Shown one piece after another: positions 1-8,735 of a DNA stretch of 64,000 bases. The translations under genes and the position numbers were made by a program. The DNA comes from Thermoproteota archaeon (lineage in GTDB: Archaea; Korarchaeota; JAOZGF01; JAOZFZ01): NCBI GenBank assembly GCA_027492035.1, contig JAOZFT010000001.1, forward strand, positions 1 through 64,000. Direction: 5' to 3'. The number at the start of each line of letters is the position of its first letter. Position 1 is the first letter of the stretch. The notes under the pieces are model-generated. The model did no database searches and was not told the origin of the DNA. It saw only the letters and a program-made list of their open reading frames with translations.

Positions 1-98
1 ACTACTGCATTACCTACTTTGCCGGGATGCCTTGAAGCACCTATCACTGCCACACTTGATGGATTAAAGAGTTTTTGTACAGCATCCTCTGAAGCCAT
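1..98 (-). CDS. Acyl-CoA synthetase (ADP-forming) CoA-binding subunit, 5' end only
   Basis: Only the first 32 codons are inside the window; the gene runs off the left edge. Translating the minus strand from the ATG at 98 gives a short leader and then LFNPSSVAVIGASRHPGKVG, which is the start of the Rossmann-type CoA-binding domain of ADP-forming acetyl-CoA synthetases and related acyl-CoA synthetases. In archaea these enzymes convert acyl-CoA, ADP and phosphate into acid, CoA and ATP. Whether this is a separate alpha subunit or an alpha-beta fusion cannot be told from this fragment. No strong Shine-Dalgarno site is seen. Confidence 0.85.
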   Translation of the reverse strand, partial: MASEDAVQKLFNPSSVAVIGASRHPGKVGNAV

Positions 99-815
99 GT
101 TTCCAACCCTTCTTTTTTGTAAGTGAACACATAGAAAAGACAAGGAAAGAATATTTATTCTTAAATTTTTACTGAATTTTAAAACTTTCCTTTCTGACTA
201 ATTTTTAAACAATTAAACCAACCTGTTAAGTTATGTTTTTTTAATTTTATTTCTGAAAGCTCCTCCTTCAAGTTTTAGGAAGGTAAGAGTTTGTGTAAGC
301 TACTTTAAACATACATGCCGTAAAAAAAAGGATCAGTTTTCATGTGAGTTAAAAATTAAAAGAAATAATTTCATCTTTTGCAGAGCCAAAGTGAAAGATA
401 ATCAAGTAAACGTAGAATTGAGAGAATATTTTTGGTTCCATAAATGTAGACTTTAAGATAAAGGTAAAAGAAACCTTTTTCCAGTTTAAGAAAAAATTGC
501 TATGTTTCGTAAAAGCTGTGTTTGGAGAGTAAATCAATTATTCACAACTTAGGTTTCAGTGAAAAATATAAGGAATTACAGAGAGAGTTTACTGGAGCAA
601 ACTGTTGCAAAAAATCTGTTAAAAACAATAATGTTTAAGCATTTTCTTTTAATTTACTGGTTGAACCAAGTATTTAAGTTTAAGGAGGGGTCCAAGGTTT
701 CTGCTGCCCATTATAGGAAATGTGGAAGAAAGACTCATTTAAAGATTGGCCACAAGGTTTTAACTGTTTTAAAGAAAAATTTAAGAGAAATTCTTTAGGT
801 AAAAATTTTAAAAAT
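99..815. other. Long stretch without a supported gene
   Basis: About 700 bases of very AT-rich DNA between the minus-strand acyl-CoA synthetase start and the end of the MoaD-like gene. The only open frame of any length is a GTG-started 79-codon frame at 559-798 (+). It has no Shine-Dalgarno site at its start and no recognisable motif; its second half is rich in Lys and Arg. I do not call it a gene. No tRNA-like cloverleaf or repeat was seen. Confidence 0.5.
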
Positions 816-1103
816 TCAGCCTCCACCTATTAACGGCATAAAAACTATTTTGCTTCCGTTTTTAAGTTTCAATTTTTCTCCTCCTTTTAAAGATGAGCCG
901 TCGATTAAAACAATGATATTCCTTTTCACTTTCCCTTTTTTAATAACTGCTTTGCATAACTCTTTATTTCCAATTTTTTCCAGGAGAGAAGCGAGGCTGA
1001 CTTTGTTCCTTGTTTTAAATGACATTTTTCCGCAGCCTGTAACTTGGGTAAGGAAACCAAGAAATCTAAGCTCAACCTCTACATACTTCTCAGCTTCACT
1101 CAC
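816..1103 (-). CDS. MoaD/ThiS-family ubiquitin-like sulfur carrier (SAMP-like)
   Basis: A 95-residue protein ending in IGGG. A C-terminal di-glycine tail on a small beta-grasp protein marks MoaD, ThiS and the archaeal small modifier proteins (SAMPs). Such proteins are adenylated by an E1-like enzyme and then carry sulfur for molybdopterin or tRNA thiolation, or are conjugated to lysines. The central region (VIVLIDGSSLKGGEKLKLKNG-like) fits the family, where a hydrophobic strand precedes the tail. No E1, MoaE or other partner is in the window, so sulfur carrier and protein modifier remain equally possible. It stands alone, with more than 250 bases on each side free of genes. Confidence 0.75.
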   Translation of the reverse strand: MSEAEKYVEVELRFLGFLTQVTGCGKMSFKTRNKVSLASLLEKIGNKELCKAVIKKGKVKRNIIVLIDGSSLKGGEKLKLKNGSKIVFMPLIGGG

Positions 1104-1365
1104 TTAAAACACCTTTATTGTTAATTTTTTAGTTAATTCCTTACTTTTTTATATACGTCACCAGGTTTCCTAATTTTTTTGCTTATTCCCCAGTTCTTTC
1201 TTTACTTTGATACAGGGCTCTTCTAAAATTTTTTGCAAGTTTGTGTTAAAAAAACTTTTTAAATGGTTCTTTTTATGCATAAAGAGTATTAAACCTTTTT
1301 CAAGTAACCTTACTCCAGCCTCTTTTCACGCTTGGATGTTGTTTAATTAAAAAAAAGGGAAATGT

Positions 1366-2922
1366 ATGAGGCGGAGAAATGAATTTAAGGAAATGAATGA
1401 AAATATATACAGTGAAGTAACTGTTGAAATGAAAGGAATAACCAAAACCTTTACTGGTGTAGTTGCTAATTATAAAGTAGATTTTAAAGCTGAAGCAGGG
1501 AAAATTCATGCTGTTTTAGGTGAAAACGGAGCTGGAAAAACAACTTTAATGAATATCCTTTACGGCATTTACCAACCTGATGAAGGTGAAATTTTTGTTA
1601 AAGGAAGGAGGGTAAAATTAAAATCACCCAGAGACGCCATAAATTTAGGAATCGGAATGGTTCATCAACACTTCATGTTGATTCCCCCCCACTCTGTTGC
1701 TGAAAACATTGTTTTAGGTTTAAAGGGAAGCAGTTTCTTTTACCCTGCTGAAAAAATAAAAAAGAAACTTTTAGAGATTTCCAGTAAATACGGTTTAGAG
1801 ATAAACCCCGACGCTAAAGTATGGCAGCTTTCAGTTGGTGAGCAACAAAGAGTTGAAATACTTAAAACTTTGTTCAGAGGATCTGACATATTGATCCTGG
1901 ATGAACCTACTTCTGTCCTTACTCCTCCTGAAACCAAAAACCTCTTTAAAACCTTGAAAAAAATGGCTGATGAAGGAAAAACAATAATTTTTATCACACA
2001 TAAATTAGAGGAGGTAATGAATGTAAGCGACGAAGTAACAGTGTTAAGGGAAGGAAAAGTAGTTTTTACAAGTGAAACTTCAAAAACAAACAAAAAGGAG
2101 TTAGCTAAAGAAATGGTTGGTAGAGAAATTCTGTTTAATTCAGAGCTTGGAAACGGTAAATTTGTGAAAGACAGGGTTTCTTTGGAAGTTGAAAAAATTT
2201 CTGTTTTAAACGATAAAGGGCTACTTGCCTTAAAAAATGTGTCTTTCACTGTTTCTGAAGGAGAAATACTTGGAGTAGCTGGTGTAGCCGGTAATGGACA
2301 GAAAGAACTTGTTGAAGCCATTACTGGATTAAGAAAAGTTTTAAAGGGAAAAATAAAGATTTTAGGCAAAGACTTAACTAACAAATCCCCAAGAGAAATC
2401 CATGGCATAGGGGTTTCCCATATTCCTGAAGAAAGAGTCAAGACAGGTATTGTCCCGAACTTAAGTGTAATGGAGAATGTTGTACTTAGGGATTACTATC
2501 ACCCCCCCTTCTCTAACGGGTTCTTTCTAAACTGGAAGTTTATACGGGCTTACACACAGAACTTAGTGGATCAATACAGAATTTTAACTCCAAATCTTAA
2601 CACTCCTGTTAAGCTATTATCTGGAGGAAACATACAAAGAATTATTCTTGCACGTGAAATTTCTCGCCACCCTAAATTAATAATTGCTTCTCATCCCACT
2701 TACGGTTTAGATATAGCAGCAACAGAGCATATTCACAAGTTGTTGCGTGAACAAAAGGGGAAAGGAGCAGCTGTGCTTTTAGTTTCAGAAGATTTGGATG
2801 AAATAATGAGTTTAAGCGACAGAGTAATTGTTTTGTTTAGGGGGGAAATAATAGGGGAATTCAAAGCTTCTGAAGCTAAAATTGAGGAAATAGGTTTAAT
2901 GATGGCTGGAGTAAAAGGGTAA
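1366..2922 (+). CDS. ABC transporter ATP-binding protein, nucleoside/sugar type (double NBD)
   Basis: A 518-residue cytoplasmic ATPase with two tandem nucleotide-binding domains, as in YufO/RbsA-type importers. Domain one has Walker A GENGAGKTT (about residue 52), signature LSVGEQQR and Walker B LILDEPTSVL. Domain two has a degenerate Walker A (GVAGNGQKE), signature LSGGNIQR and ASHPTYGLD in place of a normal Walker B, the usual asymmetry of this class. It is followed at once by two permease genes (stop codon abuts the next ATG) and, further on, by a BmpA-like binding protein, which points to purine nucleoside uptake. The ATG at 1366 has a GGGA site six bases upstream; the internal ATG at 1393 is a less likely start. 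Confidence 0.93.
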   Translation: MRRRNEFKEMNENIYSEVTVEMKGITKTFTGVVANYKVDFKAEAGKIHAVLGENGAGKTTLMNILYGIYQPDEGEIFVKGRRVKLKSPRDAINLGIGMVHQHFMLIPPHSVAENIVLGLKGSSFFYPAEKIKKKLLEISSKYGLEINPDAKVWQLSVGEQQRVEILKTLFRGSDILILDEPTSVLTPPETKNLFKTLKKMADEGKTIIFITHKLEEVMNVSDEVTVLREGKVVFTSETSKTNKKELAKEMVGREILFNSELGNGKFVKDRVSLEVEKISVLNDKGLLALKNVSFTVSEGEILGVAGVAGNGQKELVEAITGLRKVLKGKIKILGKDLTNKSPREIHGIGVSHIPEERVKTGIVPNLSVMENVVLRDYYHPPFSNGFFLNWKFIRAYTQNLVDQYRILTPNLNTPVKLLSGGNIQRIILAREISRHPKLIIASHPTYGLDIAATEHIHKLLREQKGKGAAVLLVSEDLDEIMSLSDRVIVLFRGEIIGEFKASEAKIEEIGLMMAGVKG

Positions 2923-3981
2923 ATGAAGATTAAAATTGAAAAAACCAGTTTCCCATCTAAAACAAAATCTTTAACAGTTACCCTTTTTTCAGTAATTACT
3001 GCTTTACTTACAGCTGCAGCTATTTTCCAATTTTACGGTGTCAACCCTTTAAGTGCATATGAAAAAATTCTTTATGGAGCATTCGGAACTCCTTATGCAT
3101 GGTCTGAAACAATAGTCAAAACAATACCTCTCCTTCTTTGCAGCATAGGTTTAGGTGTTGCTTTCAAAGCAGTCATTTGGAACATAGGCGCTGAGGGTCA
3201 GCTTTTAATAGGGGCAATAACAGCCACATGTGTAGCGCTTAATTTCCCAAACCTGCCGTCTATTTCACTTTTACCTTTAATGTTTATTTCAGGTTTCATA
3301 GGGGGGGCTGTTTGGGGGTTAATACCTGGTTTCTTAAAAGCTGAATTTGAAGCTGATGAAATAATAACCACGTTAATGCTTAACTATATAGCTGAAAACT
3401 TACTTAAATACCTTGTTTACGGCCCTTGGAAAGGATCTGAAGAATGGGGCTTCCCCTACACAAACAAATTCTCGGTTTCAGCTCAATTGCCAAGGATTCC
3501 AAACACAAGGATACATTATCCAACCTTACTAATAGGTTTGATCTTAACTGTTCTTCTGTACATTTTAATGACTAAAACCAAGTTAGGATATGAAATAAGG
3601 GTGGTTGGGGAAAGCAGAGAAGCTTCAAAGTATGCAGGAATAAATTTCAAAAAGATTATTTTGATAGTAATGATTATAAGTGGAGGATTAGCTGGTTTAG
3701 CTGGCGTAGGAGAGGTAGCAGGGATACATCACCGTTTAAAAGTGGGTATATCTCCAGGGTACGGTTACACAGCCATAATAATTGCTTGGCTTGGGAAATT
3801 AAATCCTTTAGGTATATTAATAGCTTCTGTGTTGTTTGGAGGGTTAATGGTTGGGGGAGATATGATTCAGGTTTCGCTGGGATTGCCCTTCTCTGTTATA
3901 AACATGTTTAATGGGTTAATTCTTTTCTTTGTGGTTAGTGGAGAGTTCCTTATGAGGTATAAAATAAAAATAAAGCGGTGA
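2923..3981 (+). CDS. ABC transporter permease, nucleoside-type (first permease)
   Basis: A 352-residue membrane protein of the BPD_transp_2 family with about ten hydrophobic segments. It begins directly after the ATPase stop codon. The conserved stretch around IWNIGAEGQLLIGA (residues about 86-100) and the later RVVGESREASKYAGIN loop match the larger of the two permeases in YufP/YufQ nucleoside importers. It would form the membrane channel with the next gene product. Its end overlaps the following permease by four bases, so translation is probably coupled. Confidence 0.92.
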   Translation: MKIKIEKTSFPSKTKSLTVTLFSVITALLTAAAIFQFYGVNPLSAYEKILYGAFGTPYAWSETIVKTIPLLLCSIGLGVAFKAVIWNIGAEGQLLIGAITATCVALNFPNLPSISLLPLMFISGFIGGAVWGLIPGFLKAEFEADEIITTLMLNYIAENLLKYLVYGPWKGSEEWGFPYTNKFSVSAQLPRIPNTRIHYPTLLIGLILTVLLYILMTKTKLGYEIRVVGESREASKYAGINFKKIILIVMIISGGLAGLAGVGEVAGIHHRLKVGISPGYGYTAIIIAWLGKLNPLGILIASVLFGGLMVGGDMIQVSLGLPFSVINMFNGLILFFVVSGEFLMRYKIKIKR

Positions 3982-4913
3982 AAAACCGGATGGAAGTAGA
4001 ACTTATAATTTCTGTTCTGAAATTAACGATGGAGGCAGGGACTCCTTTATTACTAGGAACCTTAGGTGAAATTTACGCTGAAAGATCAGGAGTTTTAAAC
4101 TTAGGAGTTGAGGGAATGATGATCATGGGTGCTGTAACAGCTTTTGCTTCAACAATATATACCGGGAATCCTTGGGTTGGGGTAGCTGCAGCAGCTGCAG
4201 TTGGTGGTTTAATGTCTCTTATTCATTCCTTTATAAGCATAACTTTGAAAGGAAACCAAATTGTTTCAGGTTTAGCTTTAACAATGTTTGGTTTAGGGTT
4301 AAGCGGCTTAATAGGGAAAAACTATATAGGTTTAACAGTGAGAAGAATAAATGAATTCTCCATCCCTGCACTTTCAAAAATTCCTTTTTTAGGACCTATT
4401 ATTTTTCAACATGACCTCTTAGTTTATTTATCCCTTGCCCTTGTACCAATTATGTGGTTCATCCTTTTCAAAACAAGAATTGGGATAAACATCAGGTCAG
4501 TAGGTGAAAACCCGGCAGCTGCCGACACATTAGGAGTAAATGTGGTTTTGACAAGGTACCTCTGCGTATTTACAGGTGGAGTGTTAGCAGGTGTTGCAGG
4601 AGCTTATCTCTCTTTGGTTTATACTCCAGAATGGATAGAAGGAATGACAGCTGGGAAAGGATGGATTGTTATTGCTTTAACAATTTTCTCAACATGGAAC
4701 CCCTTAAATGCCCTCGTTGGAGCGTATCTGTTTGGGGGAATTGACGCTATACAGTTTAACCTTCAGCCTTTAGGCATACCTGTCAACGTTCTAAAAATGC
4801 TGCCTTACCTTATGACAATTATTGTTTTGCTAATGGTGACGCGAAAAACAATCAGAAAAAAGATAGGTGCACCTGCAGCATTAGGGATACCTTACTCAAG
4901 AGAAGAAAAATGA
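3978..4913 (+). CDS. ABC transporter permease, nucleoside-type (second permease)
   Basis: A 311-residue membrane protein, the smaller partner permease of the importer. The motif ERSGVLNLGVEGMMIMGA near residue 33 and RSVGENPAAADTLGVN near residue 175 are typical of YufQ/RbsC-like permeases. It starts with a GTG that overlaps the stop of the previous permease. The known family members transport purine nucleosides or ribose; the BmpA-like lipoprotein and the PRTase-domain regulator next door favour nucleosides. Confidence 0.92.
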   Translation: MKNRMEVELIISVLKLTMEAGTPLLLGTLGEIYAERSGVLNLGVEGMMIMGAVTAFASTIYTGNPWVGVAAAAAVGGLMSLIHSFISITLKGNQIVSGLALTMFGLGLSGLIGKNYIGLTVRRINEFSIPALSKIPFLGPIIFQHDLLVYLSLALVPIMWFILFKTRIGINIRSVGENPAAADTLGVNVVLTRYLCVFTGGVLAGVAGAYLSLVYTPEWIEGMTAGKGWIVIALTIFSTWNPLNALVGAYLFGGIDAIQFNLQPLGIPVNVLKMLPYLMTIIVLLMVTRKTIRKKIGAPAALGIPYSREEK

Positions 4914-5318
4914 AAAATATGTATTTTCCCAGATTTTCACTTAAAAGGGGGGTTTATGAAGCAGTTTCTTTTTCAGGAAACTGAATCAAACCAAAACCAA
5001 AAACATGTACTGTACTCCTATAAGTTTTTGAAAAGAATTAGGGGTTCATTTTTCAATTCCTGTAAACATGTTTTTTAAGTCACCCTTGTCAATTATATCC
5101 GTTTTATAAGCTCTGCTAACCTTCCCTGAAACTGAAAAATATTGTTTCAAACAGATACGTTTTGTTTTCTTCTCTTTTCTTTCTCTGTTTGAAAGGAAAG
5201 GAAAGACTCCACTATGCTCTATCTCTCTCAAACACTGATTCGGAAAAGAAATTTCTTTTGAAACAATTCAAGTTTCTGAAAAATATTTTTATAATTCCTT
5301 TATTTTATCAAAAGAAAC
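4914..5318 (+). other. Intergenic leader before regulator; possible 40-codon ORF
   Basis: This 405-base gap separates the permease from the HTH-PRTase regulator. A 40-codon frame at 4956-5078 (+) starts with ATG three bases after AAGGGGGG, so it might be translated, but its sequence has no family signature. The gap also has a perfect 7-base inverted repeat at 4962-4983. Just before the regulator start, 5252-5285 contains several GTTTC/GAAAC half-sites, which could be autoregulatory operators. Confidence 0.35.
4962..4983 (+). repeat. Inverted repeat CAGTTTC-8-GAAACTG
   Basis: CAGTTTC at 4962-4968 and GAAACTG at 4977-4983 are perfect reverse complements with an 8-base spacer. Related GTTTC and GAAAC half-sites recur upstream of the PRTase regulator near 5255-5285. 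It could be a binding site for that regulator or a weak terminator hairpin for the permease transcript; there is no long U-run directly after it. Confidence 0.35.
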
Positions 5319-6023
5319 ATGGATAAATTAAGCGAAATCAAAAATAAAATTTTTGCGGTAGAGATTCTTCAGACTCTTAAAAAGAGTTACTCTTACAACG
5401 AGATTTCAAACATGTTCCAGTTACCTATACCTACATTAAGTAGATACATTAACGGCCATGTTTTGCCTAATATGGAAAGAGCTGCGGAAATAATTAATTT
5501 TTTCAAGGAAAAAGAACTTATTGGATTGGTGAAGAAAAAAACAAAACGTCAAGGTAATGTGGTTGATGATTCACGGGTTCTCTGCAATATTTCTCTTCTA
5601 GATAAAATCGCTAAAGTTGTTTGTTACGAGTTCAGGAATACACAAATCGATAAAATAATGACTAAAGAAACCGATGGTGTACCATTGGCTGTTTTAACAG
5701 GTAAAAATTTAGGAGTTGATGTTTTAGTTGTTAAGAAAAGGAAAGATGTTGCGGTAAGCGATTTTATAGAAGCGAAAATAAGTTACCCCAGCGGCCTTTA
5801 CAGTTACATTTATCTTCCTTCAGGTGAAATTAAGAAAAACGAAAAAATCTTGCTGATAGATGACATAATAAGGACAGGGTCAACCATTAGAGGGTTATAT
5901 GTTCTATGTAAGAAAGTAGGCGCCCAAGTAGCCGGTGTATATACCATTTTTTCTCTAGGCACTTTAACTGAAAAGTTGGAAAAGGAATTAAAAGTCCCTG
6001 TAAAATGTCTTGTTCATTTATGA
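5319..6023 (+). CDS. HTH-phosphoribosyltransferase transcription regulator (GfcR/PyrE-like family)
   Basis: A 234-residue protein with an N-terminal helix-turn-helix (about residues 20-50, YNEISNMFQLPIPTLSRYIN) and a C-terminal type I phosphoribosyltransferase fold. The PRPP-binding motif LLIDDIIRTGST lies near residue 180. This is the layout of the archaeal orotate-PRTase-like regulators (COG0856; GfcR in haloarchaea), which are thought to sense a nucleotide or PRPP. Its place between the importer membrane genes and the BmpA-like gene suggests that it controls this nucleoside uptake cluster. That role is inferred. Catalytic PRTase activity cannot be excluded from sequence. Confidence 0.85.
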   Translation: MDKLSEIKNKIFAVEILQTLKKSYSYNEISNMFQLPIPTLSRYINGHVLPNMERAAEIINFFKEKELIGLVKKKTKRQGNVVDDSRVLCNISLLDKIAKVVCYEFRNTQIDKIMTKETDGVPLAVLTGKNLGVDVLVVKKRKDVAVSDFIEAKISYPSGLYSYIYLPSGEIKKNEKILLIDDIIRTGSTIRGLYVLCKKVGAQVAGVYTIFSLGTLTEKLEKELKVPVKCLVHL

Positions 6024-6559
6024 ATAACATCTATAACCCTTTCTTAATCCTTCTTTAAAAAAGAATAGCATTAAAAAAATAATTGAGTGATTTTCGGTAT
6101 CCGAAACTTATCTTTACATCTCTGCTGCTTCCTCGTACACCTTTATCAACTCTAAATCCGAGGAGAAACCTCACTAAAAAATTTTTTGGAAAATAAAAGG
6201 TTAAGCGGCTTTTTCCTCTTTCAATTATTTTCCTTAAATTAAAATCTTCCTCACCCTCATTTAGGGAAAAATGTTGATTCTGCATTGATTTTATCAAGTG
6301 ATTTCGGGTTAAGTTGCTTCACATTACCCTTCTTAACTTATAAACTGCATTTTATTCAGTTCTGCTTAATTCAACTGCATTAGTAGGTTTTAAGTTGCCC
6401 AAGAAAGATGCAGGTAGTGTCTCTTAAGCTATAAATAACTTCTTTCTTTATTTGCAAAAATATGTTAAAAAAGATTTAAAAAGAGCATTATTTTATACAT
6501 ATCCAATACTTCTGTATTACAGATTTAATAGAGAATCATGAGGAGGTATGTAGTAAAAA
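6024..6559. other. Long intergenic region upstream of the binding-protein gene
   Basis: A 536-base gap with no supported gene. It has a short palindrome TTTCGG-TAT-CCGAAA at 6092-6106 and two copies of AACTGCATT (near 6344 and 6374), all candidate regulatory sites. The AT-rich sequence close to 6470-6500 (TTTAAAAAG and TTTTATACAT) can supply a TATA box for the lipoprotein gene. The separate, long upstream region suggests the binding protein has its own, probably stronger, promoter. Confidence 0.4.
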
Positions 6560-7813
6560 ATGAAATCTAAATATGGAATAATTGGTTTAGCGTGGTTTCT
6601 ACTTCTTTTGTTGATAGCAGGCTGTGTAGGACAGCCACCTTCTCCATCACCTAAACCTACAACAGTTACACCGACACCAACCTCAACTCCCACACCTAGC
6701 TCTGTTTCTGAAAAGAAAATAAAGGCTGCGTTCATTTACGTAGGCCCAATAGGTGACTATGGTTGGACGCATGCTCACGACAAAGCCCGAAAATATGTTG
6801 ACAACTTGTTTCCATGGCTTAAAACCTCTTACGCAGAATCTGTAGCTGAAGGAGATGCTGACAGGTACATTGATAGATTCATTCATGAAGGATACGACGT
6901 AGTTTTCACAACAAGCTTTGGTTACATGGATTCCACTATCGAAGCTGGTAAAAAATACCCTGACAAAATATTTTTCCATTGTTCAGGGTATAAAAGGTAC
7001 AAAAACGTTGGAACCTATTTTGCAGAGTTTTATCAACTTTACTACTTAAACGGTTTAATGGCTGGTGCATTAACGAAATCCAACAAAATAGGGTACGTAG
7101 GTGCTTATCCAACACCTGAAGTTGTTAGACACATTAACGCTTTTGCTTTAGGAATCAAGGAAGTTAACTCTGAAGCAAAAGTTTACGTTAGATGGCTTTT
7201 CTCTTGGTACGACCCAAGCAAGGCTAAAGAAGCAGCTGAATCATTAATAGCTGAAGGAGTAGACACTTTAGCATTTACTGAGGATTCCCCCACAGTTGTT
7301 GAAGTAGGCCAGGAACATACAGAGAAAGGGCAACAAATTTACACATTTGCTCATTACAGTCCCATGTTAAAATTTGGTCCAGATACTGTTGTAAGCGGGC
7401 AATTGGTTCATTGGGAGAAAATATATGAGGATATTCTTTCAAAAATTTACACTGGCATTTACAACTCAACTAACCTTGAAAACGTAGATTACTGGTGGAT
7501 GCTTAAGGAGCATGCTGTAGAACTAGGAGTAGACTATGGCACCCCTATTAATCCAAAATTCATCAACCAGTTGAAAGCTGTGAAAGTGAAAGAAAAAGTT
7601 ACTGGGCAGGAAATGAGTGTTTACGATTTAGTGATGTTGCGTTTGAAACAAATGAGTGAAGAAGTACCTACTTTTGACCCTTATACTGGACCTATTTATG
7701 ACCAGAACGGAAAACTCAGGGCTAAACCTGGGGAAAGATTAGGGCATGATCCACTTTGGACTATGGATTGGTTTGTAAGCAATGTCGTCGGAGAAGTACC
7801 TAAACCTTCCTAA
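6560..7813 (+). CDS. BmpA-family substrate-binding lipoprotein
   Basis: A 417-residue secreted lipoprotein. Residues 7-22 form a hydrophobic signal ending in LIAGC, with Cys22 as the likely lipid anchor. Residues 24-50 are a Pro/Thr/Ser spacer, usual for archaeal surface lipoproteins. The rest is a periplasmic-binding fold with the BmpA/PnrA family pattern (AFIYVGPIGDYGWTHAHD; NKIGYVGAYPTPEVVRHINA). BmpA/PnrA proteins bind purine nucleosides. It would deliver substrate to the ABC importer encoded upstream. The start is fixed because the nearer ATG at 6548 is followed at once by a stop; the AGGAGGT site sits 13 bases upstream, which is unusually far. Confidence 0.93.
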   Translation: MKSKYGIIGLAWFLLLLLIAGCVGQPPSPSPKPTTVTPTPTSTPTPSSVSEKKIKAAFIYVGPIGDYGWTHAHDKARKYVDNLFPWLKTSYAESVAEGDADRYIDRFIHEGYDVVFTTSFGYMDSTIEAGKKYPDKIFFHCSGYKRYKNVGTYFAEFYQLYYLNGLMAGALTKSNKIGYVGAYPTPEVVRHINAFALGIKEVNSEAKVYVRWLFSWYDPSKAKEAAESLIAEGVDTLAFTEDSPTVVEVGQEHTEKGQQIYTFAHYSPMLKFGPDTVVSGQLVHWEKIYEDILSKIYTGIYNSTNLENVDYWWMLKEHAVELGVDYGTPINPKFINQLKAVKVKEKVTGQEMSVYDLVMLRLKQMSEEVPTFDPYTGPIYDQNGKLRAKPGERLGHDPLWTMDWFVSNVVGEVPKPS

Positions 7814-7861
7814 TCTAGGCTTTCATTTTTCTTTTCCTTTTTTCTTTTTTTGGGAGGTGGG

Positions 7862-8596
7862 TTAATCCATGTATCTTCCGCCATTTATGTTGATTGTTTC
7901 GCCTGTTATGTAATCGTTACTTAACAGAAAAATAATTGTTTCAGCTACTTCTTCAGGTTTTGCTATCCTGCCTAATGGACATAACTTTTTCAGTTTCTCC
8001 TTCATTTCTTTTGAAATCATTTCAGTGTCCACTGGACCTGGAGCTACTGCGTTAACTGTTATATTGTAAGGGGCTAACTCCCTCGCTAAAGCCATAGTTA
8101 AACCTATTACCCCTGCCTTTGAAGCTGCGTATGCAACTCCAACTGTTCCTCCGTTTTTTCCAGCTATCGAAGAAACATTAATTATTTTTCCTCCTCCCTG
8201 TTTTATCATGTACTTTGCTGCTTCCTTGGCGCAATTAAAGACTCCTTTCAAATTTACATTAATTATTTCATCCCATTCCTCTTCATTTATTTCTGTTATT
8301 TTATAGTGTTTAGGCAGTATTCCAGCGTTGTTCACTAAAATATCTATTCTTCCAAACACTTCCATTATTTTTTTAAACATTAATTTACAATCTTTAGTTT
8401 TTGAAACATCAGCTTCTACAGCTATTGCGTTCATCCCTTTACTTTTTATTTCTTTAACTGTTTCTTCTGCTTTCTTCTTGTTTTTAACGTAATTAATTAT
8501 TACATCCGCCCCTAACTCAGCTAAAGCTAAAGCTGTGGCTTTACCTATTCCTCTACTTGAACCAGTCACTAAAGCAACTTTCCCTTTCAAATTCAC
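7862..8596 (-). CDS. SDR-family oxidoreductase (FabG-like)
   Basis: A short-chain dehydrogenase of about 244 residues. It shows the cofactor motif TGSSRGIG near the N-terminus, NNAG near residue 90, and the catalytic Ser and YAASK motif near residues 143-160. The closest named relatives are 3-oxoacyl-ACP reductases, but many archaeal members act on other alcohols or ketones, so the substrate is unknown. A longer frame opens with TTG at 8623, but the GTG at 8596 has AAGGTGGT nine bases upstream and gives the normal N-terminus just before the first beta strand, so I use it. It is divergent from the EndoIII-like gene. Confidence 0.9.
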   Translation of the reverse strand: MNLKGKVALVTGSSRGIGKATALALAELGADVIINYVKNKKKAEETVKEIKSKGMNAIAVEADVSKTKDCKLMFKKIMEVFGRIDILVNNAGILPKHYKITEINEEEWDEIINVNLKGVFNCAKEAAKYMIKQGGGKIINVSSIAGKNGGTVGVAYAASKAGVIGLTMALARELAPYNITVNAVAPGPVDTEMISKEMKEKLKKLCPLGRIAKPEEVAETIIFLLSNDYITGETININGGRYMD

Positions 8597-8735
8597 TTTT
8601 TCTACACCACCTTGTTTTTCCAAGTTTTCTTAATTGTTCCTTGACTAGGTTTACTTTTTAAGACAAAACATTTACTTTTTTGTACCCATATTTCTTTTAT
8701 ATTTTCTTCTGAAGCTTTTAATTTTTCAAGTTGAG

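Noticed and set aside
559-798. GTG-started 79-codon plus-strand frame
   Set aside because: No ribosome-binding site at its start, no recognisable domain, and composition like the surrounding AT-rich DNA. AAGGAGGGG inside it is not followed by a usable start codon.
1740-2441. 233-codon minus-strand frame
   Set aside because: It lies wholly opposite the double-NBD ABC ATPase, whose motifs are unmistakable, and has no motif of its own.
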